Source: GCA-2731375 sp002731375 (lineage in GTDB: Bacteria; Pseudomonadota; Alphaproteobacteria; GCA-2731375). Taken from it: DNA of 64,000 nt. A program made the position numbers and the translations under genes. The notes beneath the pieces are model-generated. The model saw only the letters and a program-made list of their open reading frames with translations, had not been told where the DNA came from and searched no databases. Numbering within the stretch: the first letter of the stretch is position 1; the number at the start of each line of letters is the position of its first letter. The stretch lies in assembly GCA_030752605.1 (NCBI GenBank), contig JASMDX010000017.1:43736-107735 (forward strand), read 5' to 3'. Below are positions 33,087 through 41,645 of this stretch, piece by piece.

Positions 33087-33683
33087 ATGAGCAAGTATGT
33101 CGACTATTACGTCTCCCTGACCTCGCCCTATACCTATATGGGCGGACGCAGGCTGCCGGAGATTATTGAAAAGACTGGTGCTGATTTTCATATCAAACCG
33201 ATCATGGGGGCTCAGGTCCTGGCCGCGACCGGCGGTCTGCCCGTGGCCAAGCGCCACCCGGCCCGCCTGGCTTATCGCTTGGTCGAGCTGGCGCGGTGGA
33301 AGCGCCACTGGTCGATCCCGATGAATATTCAGCCGAAATTCTTTCCCGCGAATGATGGCGACGCGGGCCAAATGGTCATTGCCGCCCGCCACGCCGGGCA
33401 GGATGCGATCGCACTTTCCAACGTCTTCCTAGCCTGCGTCTGGGAGGGAGAACAGGATATCTCCGATACCGCGACCTTGATAACGGCGGCCAACGGCGCC
33501 GGATTTGATGGCGATGGCCTGGCGGCGAAGGTCGGTGATGATGCCGTGATGGCGGAATATCAGGCTAATACGGACGAGGCGATTGAACGCCAGGTCTTCG
33601 GCATGCCCTGGTTCATTCATGACGGCGTGCCCTATTGGGGCCAGGATCGGATCCGCTTTCTAGCCCGCGCCCTAACCGGCTGA
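33087..33683 (+). CDS. 2-hydroxychromene-2-carboxylate isomerase family (DsbA-fold)
   Basis: A 198-residue DsbA-like thioredoxin-fold protein of the HCCA isomerase/GST kappa group. YYVSLTSPYTYMGGRRL has the Ser-Pro glutathione-binding turn in place of a CxxC. The C-terminal FGMPWFIHDGVPYWGQDRIR matches the usual (V/M)P.FF..G..FWGQDR ending. HCCA isomerase acts in naphthalene-type aromatic catabolism with glutathione; many relatives are of unknown substrate. I chose ATG 33087; ATG 33075 is an alternative with no better ribosome-binding site. Confidence 0.82.
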   Translation: MSKYVDYYVSLTSPYTYMGGRRLPEIIEKTGADFHIKPIMGAQVLAATGGLPVAKRHPARLAYRLVELARWKRHWSIPMNIQPKFFPANDGDAGQMVIAARHAGQDAIALSNVFLACVWEGEQDISDTATLITAANGAGFDGDGLAAKVGDDAVMAEYQANTDEAIERQVFGMPWFIHDGVPYWGQDRIRFLARALTG

Positions 33684-33693
33684 GCCACCGGCA

Positions 33694-34623
33694 ATGACCC
33701 CCAAGGTCATCATCAATCCGGCGGCGGGGCAAGGTACCGGCCGCAAGGTCTGGCCAGATATGGAGGAACGGTTGCGAGCCGTCTTGGGCGAGATTGATGT
33801 GTCGGTGACCACGCGGGCCGGCGAGGAAACCGCACTGGCGCGGCAAGCGCTGGCCGGCGGCGCCAACCATTTTATCGCGGTGGGAGGTGACGGCACCATG
33901 AACGGGGTGCTGAATGGCATCATGGGCGTCGATGGTACCATGGTGCACGATTCGGTACGTCTGTCCGTGATCCCCGCCGGTACCTCAAACGAAATGGCCC
34001 GTGCCCTGGGTATGCATGGCAATGTGGACGGTGCCATCGATGGTATCGCATCGGGCCGAGAGCGGCGAATTGATTTACTGCAGGCGGATTGCATCGGTCT
34101 GGATGGCAACCCGCACCGTCACTACGGGGTCTTGAGTATCGCATGGGGAGGGGTGGCGGAGGTTACCTATCGAACCAATAATGCGCATTTCCTGAAAAAG
34201 CTCGGTGGGCGTTTCAGTTATTATATCAATGCCATGATGGTCGCCCTGACCTATCCCAAGCGCCGTGGAGATGTGGCCATCGATGATATACGGATGGCGG
34301 ACCTGCTGCATTATTCCGGTCTGATCTGTAATCTGGAGACCTTGGGCGGCGGCATGCGCCTAGCCCCTGGCGCCGATCATACGGACGGTATCGCCAACCT
34401 GGTTTTATTCAAGAATATTCTGCGCCGGGACATTATCTTGCAAAAACCGAGCTGGTTGTTCGAGGGGCATCACATTGAACATCCGGAAATCGACTATACC
34501 CCCGGTCGCGAATTCTCCGTCACGGGTTCGCCGGAGGCCCGCGTCGATGCCGATGGCGAAACCATCGGCTATCTTCCGTTACGGGTTGAAACGCTGAAAC
34601 AGGCGTTGTGGGTGATTGGTTAG
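33694..34623 (+). CDS. diacylglycerol/sphingosine kinase-family lipid kinase
   Basis: A 309-residue member of the DAGK catalytic family (YegS/DgkB-like). The start has IINPAAGQGTGRK. The nucleotide-binding motif is AVGGDGTMNGVLNG and the following conserved segment is PAGTSNEMARALG. The C-terminal all-beta domain is present (FSVTGSPEARVDADGETIGY). It would phosphorylate a lipid at the membrane with ATP. It is 10 nt after the isomerase-family gene, so co-transcribed, though a functional link is not evident. Confidence 0.87.
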   Translation: MTPKVIINPAAGQGTGRKVWPDMEERLRAVLGEIDVSVTTRAGEETALARQALAGGANHFIAVGGDGTMNGVLNGIMGVDGTMVHDSVRLSVIPAGTSNEMARALGMHGNVDGAIDGIASGRERRIDLLQADCIGLDGNPHRHYGVLSIAWGGVAEVTYRTNNAHFLKKLGGRFSYYINAMMVALTYPKRRGDVAIDDIRMADLLHYSGLICNLETLGGGMRLAPGADHTDGIANLVLFKNILRRDIILQKPSWLFEGHHIEHPEIDYTPGREFSVTGSPEARVDADGETIGYLPLRVETLKQALWVIG

Positions 34624-34646
34624 AAAATAATATTTTGGGGGGCAAA

Positions 34647-35923
34647 ATGCTTGAGGACCGCTACGGAAATGCTTTATCGACCGCCCTGCCGGCGGCGCGG
34701 GACGCCTATGTCGACGGTGTCGACACCGCTTTCTATCCGCCGCGCCGGGGGCCGTGGACGCCTTCGAGGCAGCCGTCGCGGCAGATCCAGCCTTTGCCCT
34801 GGCTCATGTTGGGCTGGCCCGTGCGTATCAATTGCTGGGCCGGGCTGGAGCGGTGGCGGAGGCCATTGCGGCGGCGTGCGGCGTCTCTACCGGCTTGACG
34901 GCACGCGAGGCCGGTCATGTGGCGGCCCTTGACCTGTTGCTGAAAGGCCATGCGCCCGCCGCCTATCAAGCCATCAGAAGCCATATGCTGGAGCATCCCC
35001 GCGATGCCATGGTGGCGCAGACCTGCACCGGCGTTTTCGGCCTGATCGGTTTTAGCGGACAGCCGGGGCGGGAGGCGGAGCAGCTTGCCTTTACCGCTGC
35101 GCTGGCACCTCACTATGGCGACGATTGGTGGTTTTTGGCGCAACATGCGTTTTCCCAGGTCGAAGCCGGCCAGATAGGGTCGGCGACCGATACCATCGAA
35201 CGCGCCCTGGCGGCGCATCCGCGTAACGCCCATGGCGCCCATATTCGGGCCCATATCTATTATGAAGCCGGCGAAACGGATGCCGGCTACCGGTACGTGG
35301 GGGACTGGCGGGAAGGTTACGACAGGGCTGGCGCCATGCACTGCCATATCGCCTGGCATGTTGCGATCTGGGCCCTGGAGCGGGGTGATCTGGAGACCAT
35401 GTGGGCAGTGATCGATGCCGATGTGGCGCCAGACGTGGCCTGGGGACCGCCGCTGAACGTCCTGACGGACAATGCGGCGTTCTTATATAGGGCCGAACTG
35501 GCGGGGGTCAAGGTGACTGCTCGGCGATGGCAAGCCGTTAGTGACTTCGCGGCACGAATTTTTCCCAATCCCGGCATTGCTTTCGCGGATGTTCATTCGG
35601 CCCTGGCCCACGCCATGGCCGGTAATAACGAGGCTTTGGGCAAAATCATCACGGGTGCGAAAGGATCAGCCGGCGGTCTCGTGGCCAAAATTGCCGAGGC
35701 ATTTCAGGCCGTTGCTATGCAAGATTGGGCCAAGGCGGAAGAATGCTTGACTGGTGCCATGGCTGGCCACGAGAGGATCGGCGGCAGCCGCGCGCAGCGT
35801 GACCTGCTGGAATACACCCTAGCCGGGGCGCTTGTACGGCAGGGCAAGGGCGCGGAGGCAAACCTGCTTCTTGCCACCCGGCGTCCGCTCAAGGTTCCAG
35901 CGAATGCGGTGAAGGGGCTCTAA
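34647..35923 (+). pseudogene. TPR protein of the TTC38 type, frameshifted near its N-terminus
   Basis: ATG 34647 begins MLEDRYGNALSTALPAARDA and continues YVDGVDTAFYP. Homology then jumps to another frame as AVDAFEAAVAADPAFALAH, a first TPR helix pair, and runs on to 35923. The shift lies beside the G5 run 34747-34751. Further repeats include FTAALAPHYGDDWWFLAQHA and ERALAAHPRNAHGAHIRAHI, followed by HCHIAWHVAIWALERGD, typical of tetratricopeptide protein 38. If the shift is an error the protein is about 425 residues and whole. If it is real, the main body could still start internally near 34754. Function of the family is unclear. Confidence 0.65.
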
Positions 35924-36447
35924 CCGCCATCGAGCGTGAAATGCCCAGCGGATCGAAAGCGCCAACTCCGAGTCGCTGTAAGGTTTTCTCAACAAAGTGC
36001 GCATGAGGCCGGACAGACAATCACCCATGGCGCCGGCGTGTTCCTCTTGCCTTTTGGCGAAACCGCTGGCCAGTTGGATTTTGAGCGCCGGATAGGCCTT
36101 GTGTGCCTCCAAAGCCAGTTAGTAGCCATCAATGCCGCCGGGCATGATGATATAGTAGAACATCAGGTCGATATCTTGCCGGGCCTGGGGAATTTTTAGG
36201 GCATCCTTGCCTTTGATGGCGGTGATAGTCTTTATCCCCTCCAGCCTGAACGCCGAGATAACGAATGCTGCGTTAACGCCAAAATCCTTAAATGTATTTG
36301 AGGTGTAGGGTGGATAGTCCTCGGTCGTGATCACTATGGTCGTGGGCTTTTCTTCAGCACTGCGTTCGCACCGACCAATGTCACCGACAGACAAATAATT
36401 GCCATTGCAATGGCCGTCGTCCGACACTGTTTGCAGCAAGGCCTCAT
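35920..36447 (-). pseudogene. remnant of a sensor protein: solute-binding N-terminus joined to a receiver domain
   Basis: Minus strand, at least three lesions. ATG 36447 begins a signal peptide (TTAIAMAIICLSVTLVGANA) in one frame. After a shift near 36355 the frame reads KPTTIVITTEDYPPYTSN, the first strand of a family-3 solute-binding domain. Without a break it becomes receiver-like: ITAIKGKDALKIPQARQDID then LMFYYIIMPGGIDGY, where the phospho-acceptor Asp is Tyr. Then TAA (36119-36121), probably from CAA, and in frame LEAHKAYPALKIQLASGFAK with LRKPYSDSELALSIRWAF. It looks like a hybrid histidine kinase with a periplasmic sensor whose middle has been deleted. Confidence 0.6.
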
Positions 36448-36557
36448 TAAGACGATCTAATCTGCTACTTTTCTTCCTTTATGGTCACAGGGAATTAGGC
36501 CTCAAAACAACAACACTATTTGCATGTATTGTGATTAATTATTTCTACCATTAAGCG

Positions 36558-37742
36558 CTAGTATGATCGCGGCATACCCAGTACGTGCTGACCGACGAAA
36601 CCCAGAATTAGGTTGGTCGATATAGGCGCGGTCTTGAAGATGCGGGCCTCGCGCCATTTTCGTTCGATATGATATTCCTTGGCAAAGGCGAAACCGCCAT
36701 AAGTTTGCATGCAAGCCTCCGCCGCCGCCCAGGTTGCTTCCGAGGCCAACATCTTGGCCATGTTGGCCTCCGCGCCGCAAGGTTTGCCATCGTCAAAGAG
36801 AGCGGCGGCCTGGCGGACCATCAACTCGGCGGCCTTGATCTGGGCATAGGCATTGGCAATGGGGAATTGTATCCCCTGGTTGGCGCCGATGGGTTTGCCA
36901 AAGACCACCCGTTCGTTGGCATAGGCCGTGGCCTTTTCCGTGAACCAGCGGCCATCGCCAATGGCTTCCGAGGCAACCAGGACACGTTCGGCATTCATGC
37001 CATCCAGGATATAGCGGAAGCCCCTACCTTCCTCGCCGATCAGATTTTCCACCGGCACTTTCAAATCATCGAAGAACAGTTGGTTGGTATTGTGGTTGAT
37101 CATGGTCGGGATGGGCGTGATTTCCAGTCCATTGCCAAGCCCTTCACGCAGATCGACGATCATTGTCGACAGGCCGTCCGTACGCTTGGCAACCTCTTCA
37201 ACCGGCGTGGTCCGGCACAGCAGCAGCATCAGATCCGATTGCAGGGCCCGCGATGTCCAGACCTTCTGGCCGTTTACCACGTAATGATCACCCTGGCGCA
37301 CGGCGCGGGTTTTCAACTGCGTCGTATCGGTGCCCGAGGTAGGTTCAGTGACGCCAAAGGCCTGCAGGCGAATATCACCATTGGCAATGCCGGGCAGGTA
37401 TTTCCGCTTTTGTTCCTCACTGCCGTGGCGAAGCAAGGTTCCCATGATGTACATCTGCGCATGGCAGGCGGCTGCCGAACAGCCCGAGGCATGGATTTCC
37501 TCTAAAATGACCGAGCCGGCGCGGATCGGCAGGCCGGCGCCGCCATATTCCTCCGGTATCAAGGCTCCCAGATAGCCCGACTCGGTCATGGCGTTGACGA
37601 ATTCATGCGGATATTCTGCGATTTCATCCTTGTCGTGCCAGTATTCCAACGGGAAATTAGCGCAAACCTTGCGCACGCCGTCGCGGATATCCGCGTAATC
37701 CTCGCCCAGGGTCATTTGGGTCAGGTCTGAATCTTCGGTCAT
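36558..37742 (-). CDS. acyl-CoA dehydrogenase
   Basis: A 394-residue acyl-CoA dehydrogenase. It shows QAFGVTEPTSGTDTTQLK, VWTSRALQSDLMLLLCRT, FFDDLKVPVENLIGEEGRGF and the C-terminal MQTYGGFAFAKEYHIERKWR with an Arg that contacts FAD. The base motif at the end is replaced by RIFKTAPISTNLILGFVGQH, as in some short-branched or citronellyl-type dehydrogenases. It follows the crotonase gene on the same strand by 24 nt; with the 2-hydroxyacid dehydrogenase gene upstream these form a three-gene minus-strand operon (39.6 to 36.6 kb). The ribosome-binding site AAAGGAG is strong. Confidence 0.88.
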   Translation of the reverse strand: MTEDSDLTQMTLGEDYADIRDGVRKVCANFPLEYWHDKDEIAEYPHEFVNAMTESGYLGALIPEEYGGAGLPIRAGSVILEEIHASGCSAAACHAQMYIMGTLLRHGSEEQKRKYLPGIANGDIRLQAFGVTEPTSGTDTTQLKTRAVRQGDHYVVNGQKVWTSRALQSDLMLLLCRTTPVEEVAKRTDGLSTMIVDLREGLGNGLEITPIPTMINHNTNQLFFDDLKVPVENLIGEEGRGFRYILDGMNAERVLVASEAIGDGRWFTEKATAYANERVVFGKPIGANQGIQFPIANAYAQIKAAELMVRQAAALFDDGKPCGAEANMAKMLASEATWAAAEACMQTYGGFAFAKEYHIERKWREARIFKTAPISTNLILGFVGQHVLGMPRSY

Positions 37743-37766
37743 TGTTCTACTCCTTTACCTAACGTT

Positions 37767-38561
37767 CTAGCGGCCCATGAAACGCGGTTTGCGCTTTGCG
37801 TTGAAGGCGATGACGCCTTCGCGCCGGTCCTCGGTGGGGACTAGGCGGTTGTAGGCCTCGATCTCAATGCCCAGGGCGGTGGTTAAATCCGTGCCCATGC
37901 CAAGATTGACTGAGCGCTTGGCCTGACGCACGGCCAAGGGGCCGTTGCCGGCAATGCGCTCCGCCACCGCCAAGGCGGCAGGCATCAACCCGTCGGCAGG
38001 TACGACCTTGTTGACAATGCCCCATTCCAGCCCTTCCTGGGCCGTGAAGGGCGTGCCGGTATAAAGGATCTCTTTAGCCCGGCGGGAGCCGGTGGCGCGG
38101 GGCAGGTTTTGCGTACCGCCGCAACCCGGAATGATGCCCAAGGTAATTTCGGTCAAGGCAAAGCGCGCGCCCTCGGCGGCATAAATGAAATCGGCCGCCA
38201 GGGCCATCTCGCAACCACCGCCAAAGGCGGAGCCGTTGACGGCGGCGATAACCGGCACCGGGCAATCGATCATGTTGTAGGTGGCCTGTTCGAAAATGGC
38301 ATGCTGCTTGCGCCAGGTTTCATCCGTCATGCCGTCGCGTTCCTTTAGATCGCCGCCGGCGCAGAATGCCTTGTCGCCGGAGCCGGTTAAGATCACGATG
38401 CGGGTGTCGCCCGGATCAAGCAGCATCGATGTGAACACATCCAGCATATCCAGGCCAAGTTGCGTGTTCATGGCGTTGCGCCGCTCGGGCCGGTTGAAGG
38501 TTACCCGCAGCACATGTTCCTGGGGCTGGTCCAGCAATAGGGTTTCGTAATTATCTTGCAT
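37767..38561 (-). CDS. enoyl-CoA hydratase/isomerase family protein
   Basis: A 264-residue crotonase. It has GDKAFCAGGDLKERDGM (first oxyanion strand), NGSAFGGGCEMALAADFIYA (second) and ARFALTEITLGIIPGCGGTQ. Both hydratase glutamates (CEMAL and TEITLG) are present, so syn-hydration of enoyl-CoA is likely, although methylglutaconyl-CoA hydratase-type enzymes share the pattern. Middle gene of the three-gene operon. The ribosome-binding site is AGGAAAC before ATG 38561. Confidence 0.87.
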   Translation of the reverse strand: MQDNYETLLLDQPQEHVLRVTFNRPERRNAMNTQLGLDMLDVFTSMLLDPGDTRIVILTGSGDKAFCAGGDLKERDGMTDETWRKQHAIFEQATYNMIDCPVPVIAAVNGSAFGGGCEMALAADFIYAAEGARFALTEITLGIIPGCGGTQNLPRATGSRRAKEILYTGTPFTAQEGLEWGIVNKVVPADGLMPAALAVAERIAGNGPLAVRQAKRSVNLGMGTDLTTALGIEIEAYNRLVPTEDRREGVIAFNAKRKPRFMGR

Positions 38562-38588
38562 GACGGTTTCCTGTTCTTGCGTTCACTT

Positions 38589-39569
38589 TTACAAGCTGGC
38601 GGGTCGAATGATGTTGATCAGTTCGCCGCCCGTAAGTAACGCTTCTATGTTGTCGCCGGTCTTGGCCCAGCGGCGTAGCTGCTGCCCTTCCGACCAGCCG
38701 GAAATATGCGGTGTCATCAAAACATTGTCCAGTTCGTGATAGGGCTGACGCGAGGGGTGGATGGCGGGGTTGTCCGGGCTGGGATAGTGATACCAGGTAT
38801 CCAGAATGGCGCCGCCGATAACGCCGTTCTTGAGAGCGGTATAAAGCGCGTCTTCGTCGGCAATATGGCCACGGGCTACATTGATCACCACGGCGGAAGA
38901 TTTCATGGCCGCCAGTTGCGCTTCGCCGATCATGCCCTGCGTCAGATCTGACAAGGGGCAGCAGATTACCAGGAAATCAACCTCGTTCAGAAGCTTAGGC
39001 AAATCGTCGTAGCCGCCAAGGAAATTCGGTTTCGGTTCCAACGGGCGCGGGGTTTGGGTCAGGGCTATGACTTTCATATCAAACGCCAGAGCCCGGCGCG
39101 CGATGGCGCGGCCAATATTGCCATAGCCCAGGCAGCCAACGGTCATGCCTGACAATTCCTCTCTGGGCTTGCCGCCTATGGATGGCGTGCCGCTCCAATC
39201 GCCGGTTTTGAACGCGGTATTGCGCCGGGCCAGACCAACCACCCATTCCAACATGCCGTTGAAGGTATATTCGGCGATCGCCACTTCGTGCTCATAGACA
39301 TTGCAGATCGCGGCCGCGGCGGGCACGGCATCAACGTCAACCATGTCCAAACCCGCGAGGGGGACTTGCAGAGCCTTCAGATTGGGGGCGGGCGGCATCC
39401 CGGCGTCATAATTTCTGGAAATCATGAACTCGGCCCAGGCCATGTTCTCAGCCACCGTCCCGGCGCCGTCATCGGGGCTGACTTGCCGCAGGCTGATGCG
39501 GTCGCCAAAACGCGCGGGCAGAATTATCATGCCGCGCTGCGCGACTCCACCGTTCAACAAGACTTTCAT
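38589..39569 (-). CDS. D-isomer-specific 2-hydroxyacid dehydrogenase
   Basis: A 326-residue NAD(P)-dependent dehydrogenase. The Rossmann motif is VGCLGYGNIGRAIARRA, the catalytic Arg is in INVARGHIADEDAL, the Glu lies in the expected loop before the end, and the His is in VLMTPHISGWSEGQ. It interconverts 2-oxo acids and (R)-2-hydroxy acids, so it can link to the acyl-CoA genes downstream as an entry step. The family also contains hydroxypyruvate and phosphoglycerate dehydrogenases, but sequence details do not settle it. It is divergent from fumC, with an 87-nt gap. Confidence 0.85.
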   Translation of the reverse strand: MKVLLNGGVAQRGMIILPARFGDRISLRQVSPDDGAGTVAENMAWAEFMISRNYDAGMPPAPNLKALQVPLAGLDMVDVDAVPAAAAICNVYEHEVAIAEYTFNGMLEWVVGLARRNTAFKTGDWSGTPSIGGKPREELSGMTVGCLGYGNIGRAIARRALAFDMKVIALTQTPRPLEPKPNFLGGYDDLPKLLNEVDFLVICCPLSDLTQGMIGEAQLAAMKSSAVVINVARGHIADEDALYTALKNGVIGGAILDTWYHYPSPDNPAIHPSRQPYHELDNVLMTPHISGWSEGQQLRRWAKTGDNIEALLTGGELINIIRPASL

Positions 39570-39656
39570 GCGTGCTATCCCTGTGCTTTAACGCTCTGTG
39601 CTTTTATACACTGTGTTCCAACGTGCTAATTGCCAATGATGGAGGCTTACGGGCCA

Positions 39657-41060
39657 ATGAGTAAAGACAAGATCAAAACCCGCGTTGAAACCGATAGCTT
39701 CGGTCCGATCAAGGTACCTGCCGACCGTTATTGGGGTGCGCAGACACAGCGCTCGCGGCAGAACTTCAAGATCGGTTGGGAACAGATGCCCTTGCCCACC
39801 ATTCACGCCCTGGGCATTGTCAAACAGGCGGCGGCCGAAGCCAACATGGAATTGGGCGTAATGGACAAAAAACGTGGCCGGGCCATCGTCCGCGCCGCCA
39901 AGGAAGTCGCGGCTGGCAAGCTAGACGATCACTTCCCCCTTGTGGTTTGGCAGACCGGTTCAGGCACCCAAAGCAACATGAACGCCAACGAAGTGATTTC
40001 CAACCGGGCCATCGAAATTCTGGGCGGCACCATGGGCAGCAAGGCGCCGGTGCACCCCAACGATCACTGCAATATGAGCCAATCATCTAATGACACCTTC
40101 CCCACGGTGATGCATGTGGCGGCGGTCAACCAGATCGATCGGCTGTTGATCCCCGCCCTTGGTCATCTGCAAAAGGCGTTGGAAGCCAAATCCAAGGAAT
40201 TCAACAAACTGATCAAGATTGGCCGCACCCATCTCCAGGACGCCACACCCCTAACTCTGGGACAGGAATTCTCCGGCTATGCCATGCAGATCAAGTATGG
40301 CATAGCCCGGGTCAAGGACACCTTGCCGCGTCTGTATCAGCTGGCCCAGGGTGGCACGGCGATAGGAACCGGTCTGAACGCCCCTGTTGGCTTCGATAAA
40401 AATGTCGCGGCGCAGATCGCCAAGATTACCGGTCTGCCGTTTAAGACCGCGCCGAATAAATTTGAGTCTCTCGCCGCCCATGACGCCATCGTCGAAACCT
40501 CGGGCGCCATGAATACCCTGGCCGCCAGCTTGATGAAGATCGCCTCGGATATCCGGCTGCTGGGTTCCGGACCGCGTTCGGGCCTGGGTGAATTGAGCCT
40601 GCCGGAGAACGAGCCGGGATCATCCATCATGCCGGGCAAGGTCAACCCGACCCAGTGCGAGGCCATGACCATGGTCTGTGCCCAGGTCATCGGCAATCAC
40701 ACTACGGTGACCGTGGCCGGCGCCAATGGCCATATGGAGCTGAATGTCTTCAAACCGGTGATGATCTATTCCCTGTTGCAGTCGATCCAATTGCTGGGTG
40801 ACGCGGCCAACAGCTTCACCGACAATTGCGTGGTCGGGATCAAGGCCAACGAAGGCCGGATCGCCGACCTGATGGCGCAATCCCTGATGCTGGTCACCGC
40901 GCTGGCACCGCATATCGGCTATGACAACGCCGCCAAAATCGCCAAGCATGCCCACGTCAAGGGGCAAACCTTGAAAGAGGCGGCGGTGGAATTAAAGCTG
41001 GTGGCGGAAGCGGATTTCGACCGTTTCGTGCAGCCAAAGAAAATGCTCGGCCCGAAATAG
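39657..41060 (+). CDS. fumC: class II fumarate hydratase
   Basis: Iron-independent fumarase of the citric acid cycle, 467 residues, the normal length. The superfamily signature is GSSIMPGKVNPTQCEAM. The substrate-binding GSGTQSNMNANEV and SSNDTFPT are conserved, as is the region GRTHLQDATPLTLGQEFSGY with the catalytic His. The start is ATG 39657, 11 nt after GGAGG; the in-frame ATG at 39639 cannot be excluded. It is followed by a ribbon-helix-helix gene, a conserved arrangement in alphaproteobacteria. Confidence 0.95.
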   Translation: MSKDKIKTRVETDSFGPIKVPADRYWGAQTQRSRQNFKIGWEQMPLPTIHALGIVKQAAAEANMELGVMDKKRGRAIVRAAKEVAAGKLDDHFPLVVWQTGSGTQSNMNANEVISNRAIEILGGTMGSKAPVHPNDHCNMSQSSNDTFPTVMHVAAVNQIDRLLIPALGHLQKALEAKSKEFNKLIKIGRTHLQDATPLTLGQEFSGYAMQIKYGIARVKDTLPRLYQLAQGGTAIGTGLNAPVGFDKNVAAQIAKITGLPFKTAPNKFESLAAHDAIVETSGAMNTLAASLMKIASDIRLLGSGPRSGLGELSLPENEPGSSIMPGKVNPTQCEAMTMVCAQVIGNHTTVTVAGANGHMELNVFKPVMIYSLLQSIQLLGDAANSFTDNCVVGIKANEGRIADLMAQSLMLVTALAPHIGYDNAAKIAKHAHVKGQTLKEAAVELKLVAEADFDRFVQPKKMLGPK

Positions 41061-41072
41061 GTTGACGGCAGG

Positions 41073-41318
41073 ATGCCCGGCAAGGAAGACGAGCTGCTGC
41101 GCCGGTCCTTCCGCATCGCCGGGCATCAGACCAGCCTATCCATGGAGCGGGCCTTTTGGGATGAATTCCGTACCCTGGCCCAGGCAGATGGACGCAGCAT
41201 GACCGATCTAATTGCTGAAATTGATACCCAGCGCACGGCGGGTTTAAGCCGTGCCGTGCGGGTTTACATACTGAAGCGCCTGCAAACTGCGGCGCGCTGC
41301 CAAGGAGAAGCCCCATGA
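41073..41318 (+). CDS. ribbon-helix-helix domain protein (RHH_4)
   Basis: An 81-residue small protein. LRRSFRIAGHQTSLSMERAF gives the beta strand and first helix, followed by WDEFRTLAQADGRSMTDLIA. It resembles the alphaproteobacterial RHH_4 family whose members sit beside fumC. It probably binds DNA as a dimer; its targets are unknown. It ends four bases inside the next gene (ATGA overlap). Confidence 0.8.
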   Translation: MPGKEDELLRRSFRIAGHQTSLSMERAFWDEFRTLAQADGRSMTDLIAEIDTQRTAGLSRAVRVYILKRLQTAARCQGEAP

Positions 41319-41635
41319 TTGTCGATCACCGCACCTACGATTTCCACCCGGGCAAGATCAAGGCCTGGATCGAGGTTTATAAGGAGTTCGGGCTGCCCGT
41401 ACAGCAAAAGCACTTGGGCAGATTGCTTGGCTTCTTTACCACCGAGGTTGGCCCAATCAATCAGATCGTGTTCATGTGGGCCTATGACAGCATGGGTGAT
41501 AGGGAAGAGCGGCGCGCTGCAATGGCTCAGGACCCCGACTGGGCCGCGTTCATTGCCAAGGGCGATGCCGTGGGCGCACTGAAGCAGCAGAATAACAAGA
41601 TCATAGCGCCGACGGATTTCTCGCCTATTCAGTAA
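41315..41635 (+). CDS. NIPSNAP-family protein
   Basis: A 106-residue protein with one dimeric alpha-beta barrel domain of the NIPSNAP type. MIVDHRTYDFHPGKIKAWIE is the opening strand and helix, and VGPINQIVFMWAYDSMGDRE the central strands. Relatives are soluble proteins of uncertain, possibly monooxygenase-like or binding, function. Starts in an ATGA overlap with the RHH gene, so translationally coupled. It converges on the AsmA gene with a 10-nt gap. Confidence 0.82.
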   Translation: MIVDHRTYDFHPGKIKAWIEVYKEFGLPVQQKHLGRLLGFFTTEVGPINQIVFMWAYDSMGDREERRAAMAQDPDWAAFIAKGDAVGALKQQNNKIIAPTDFSPIQ

Positions 41636-41645
41636 ATCGGCTGGC

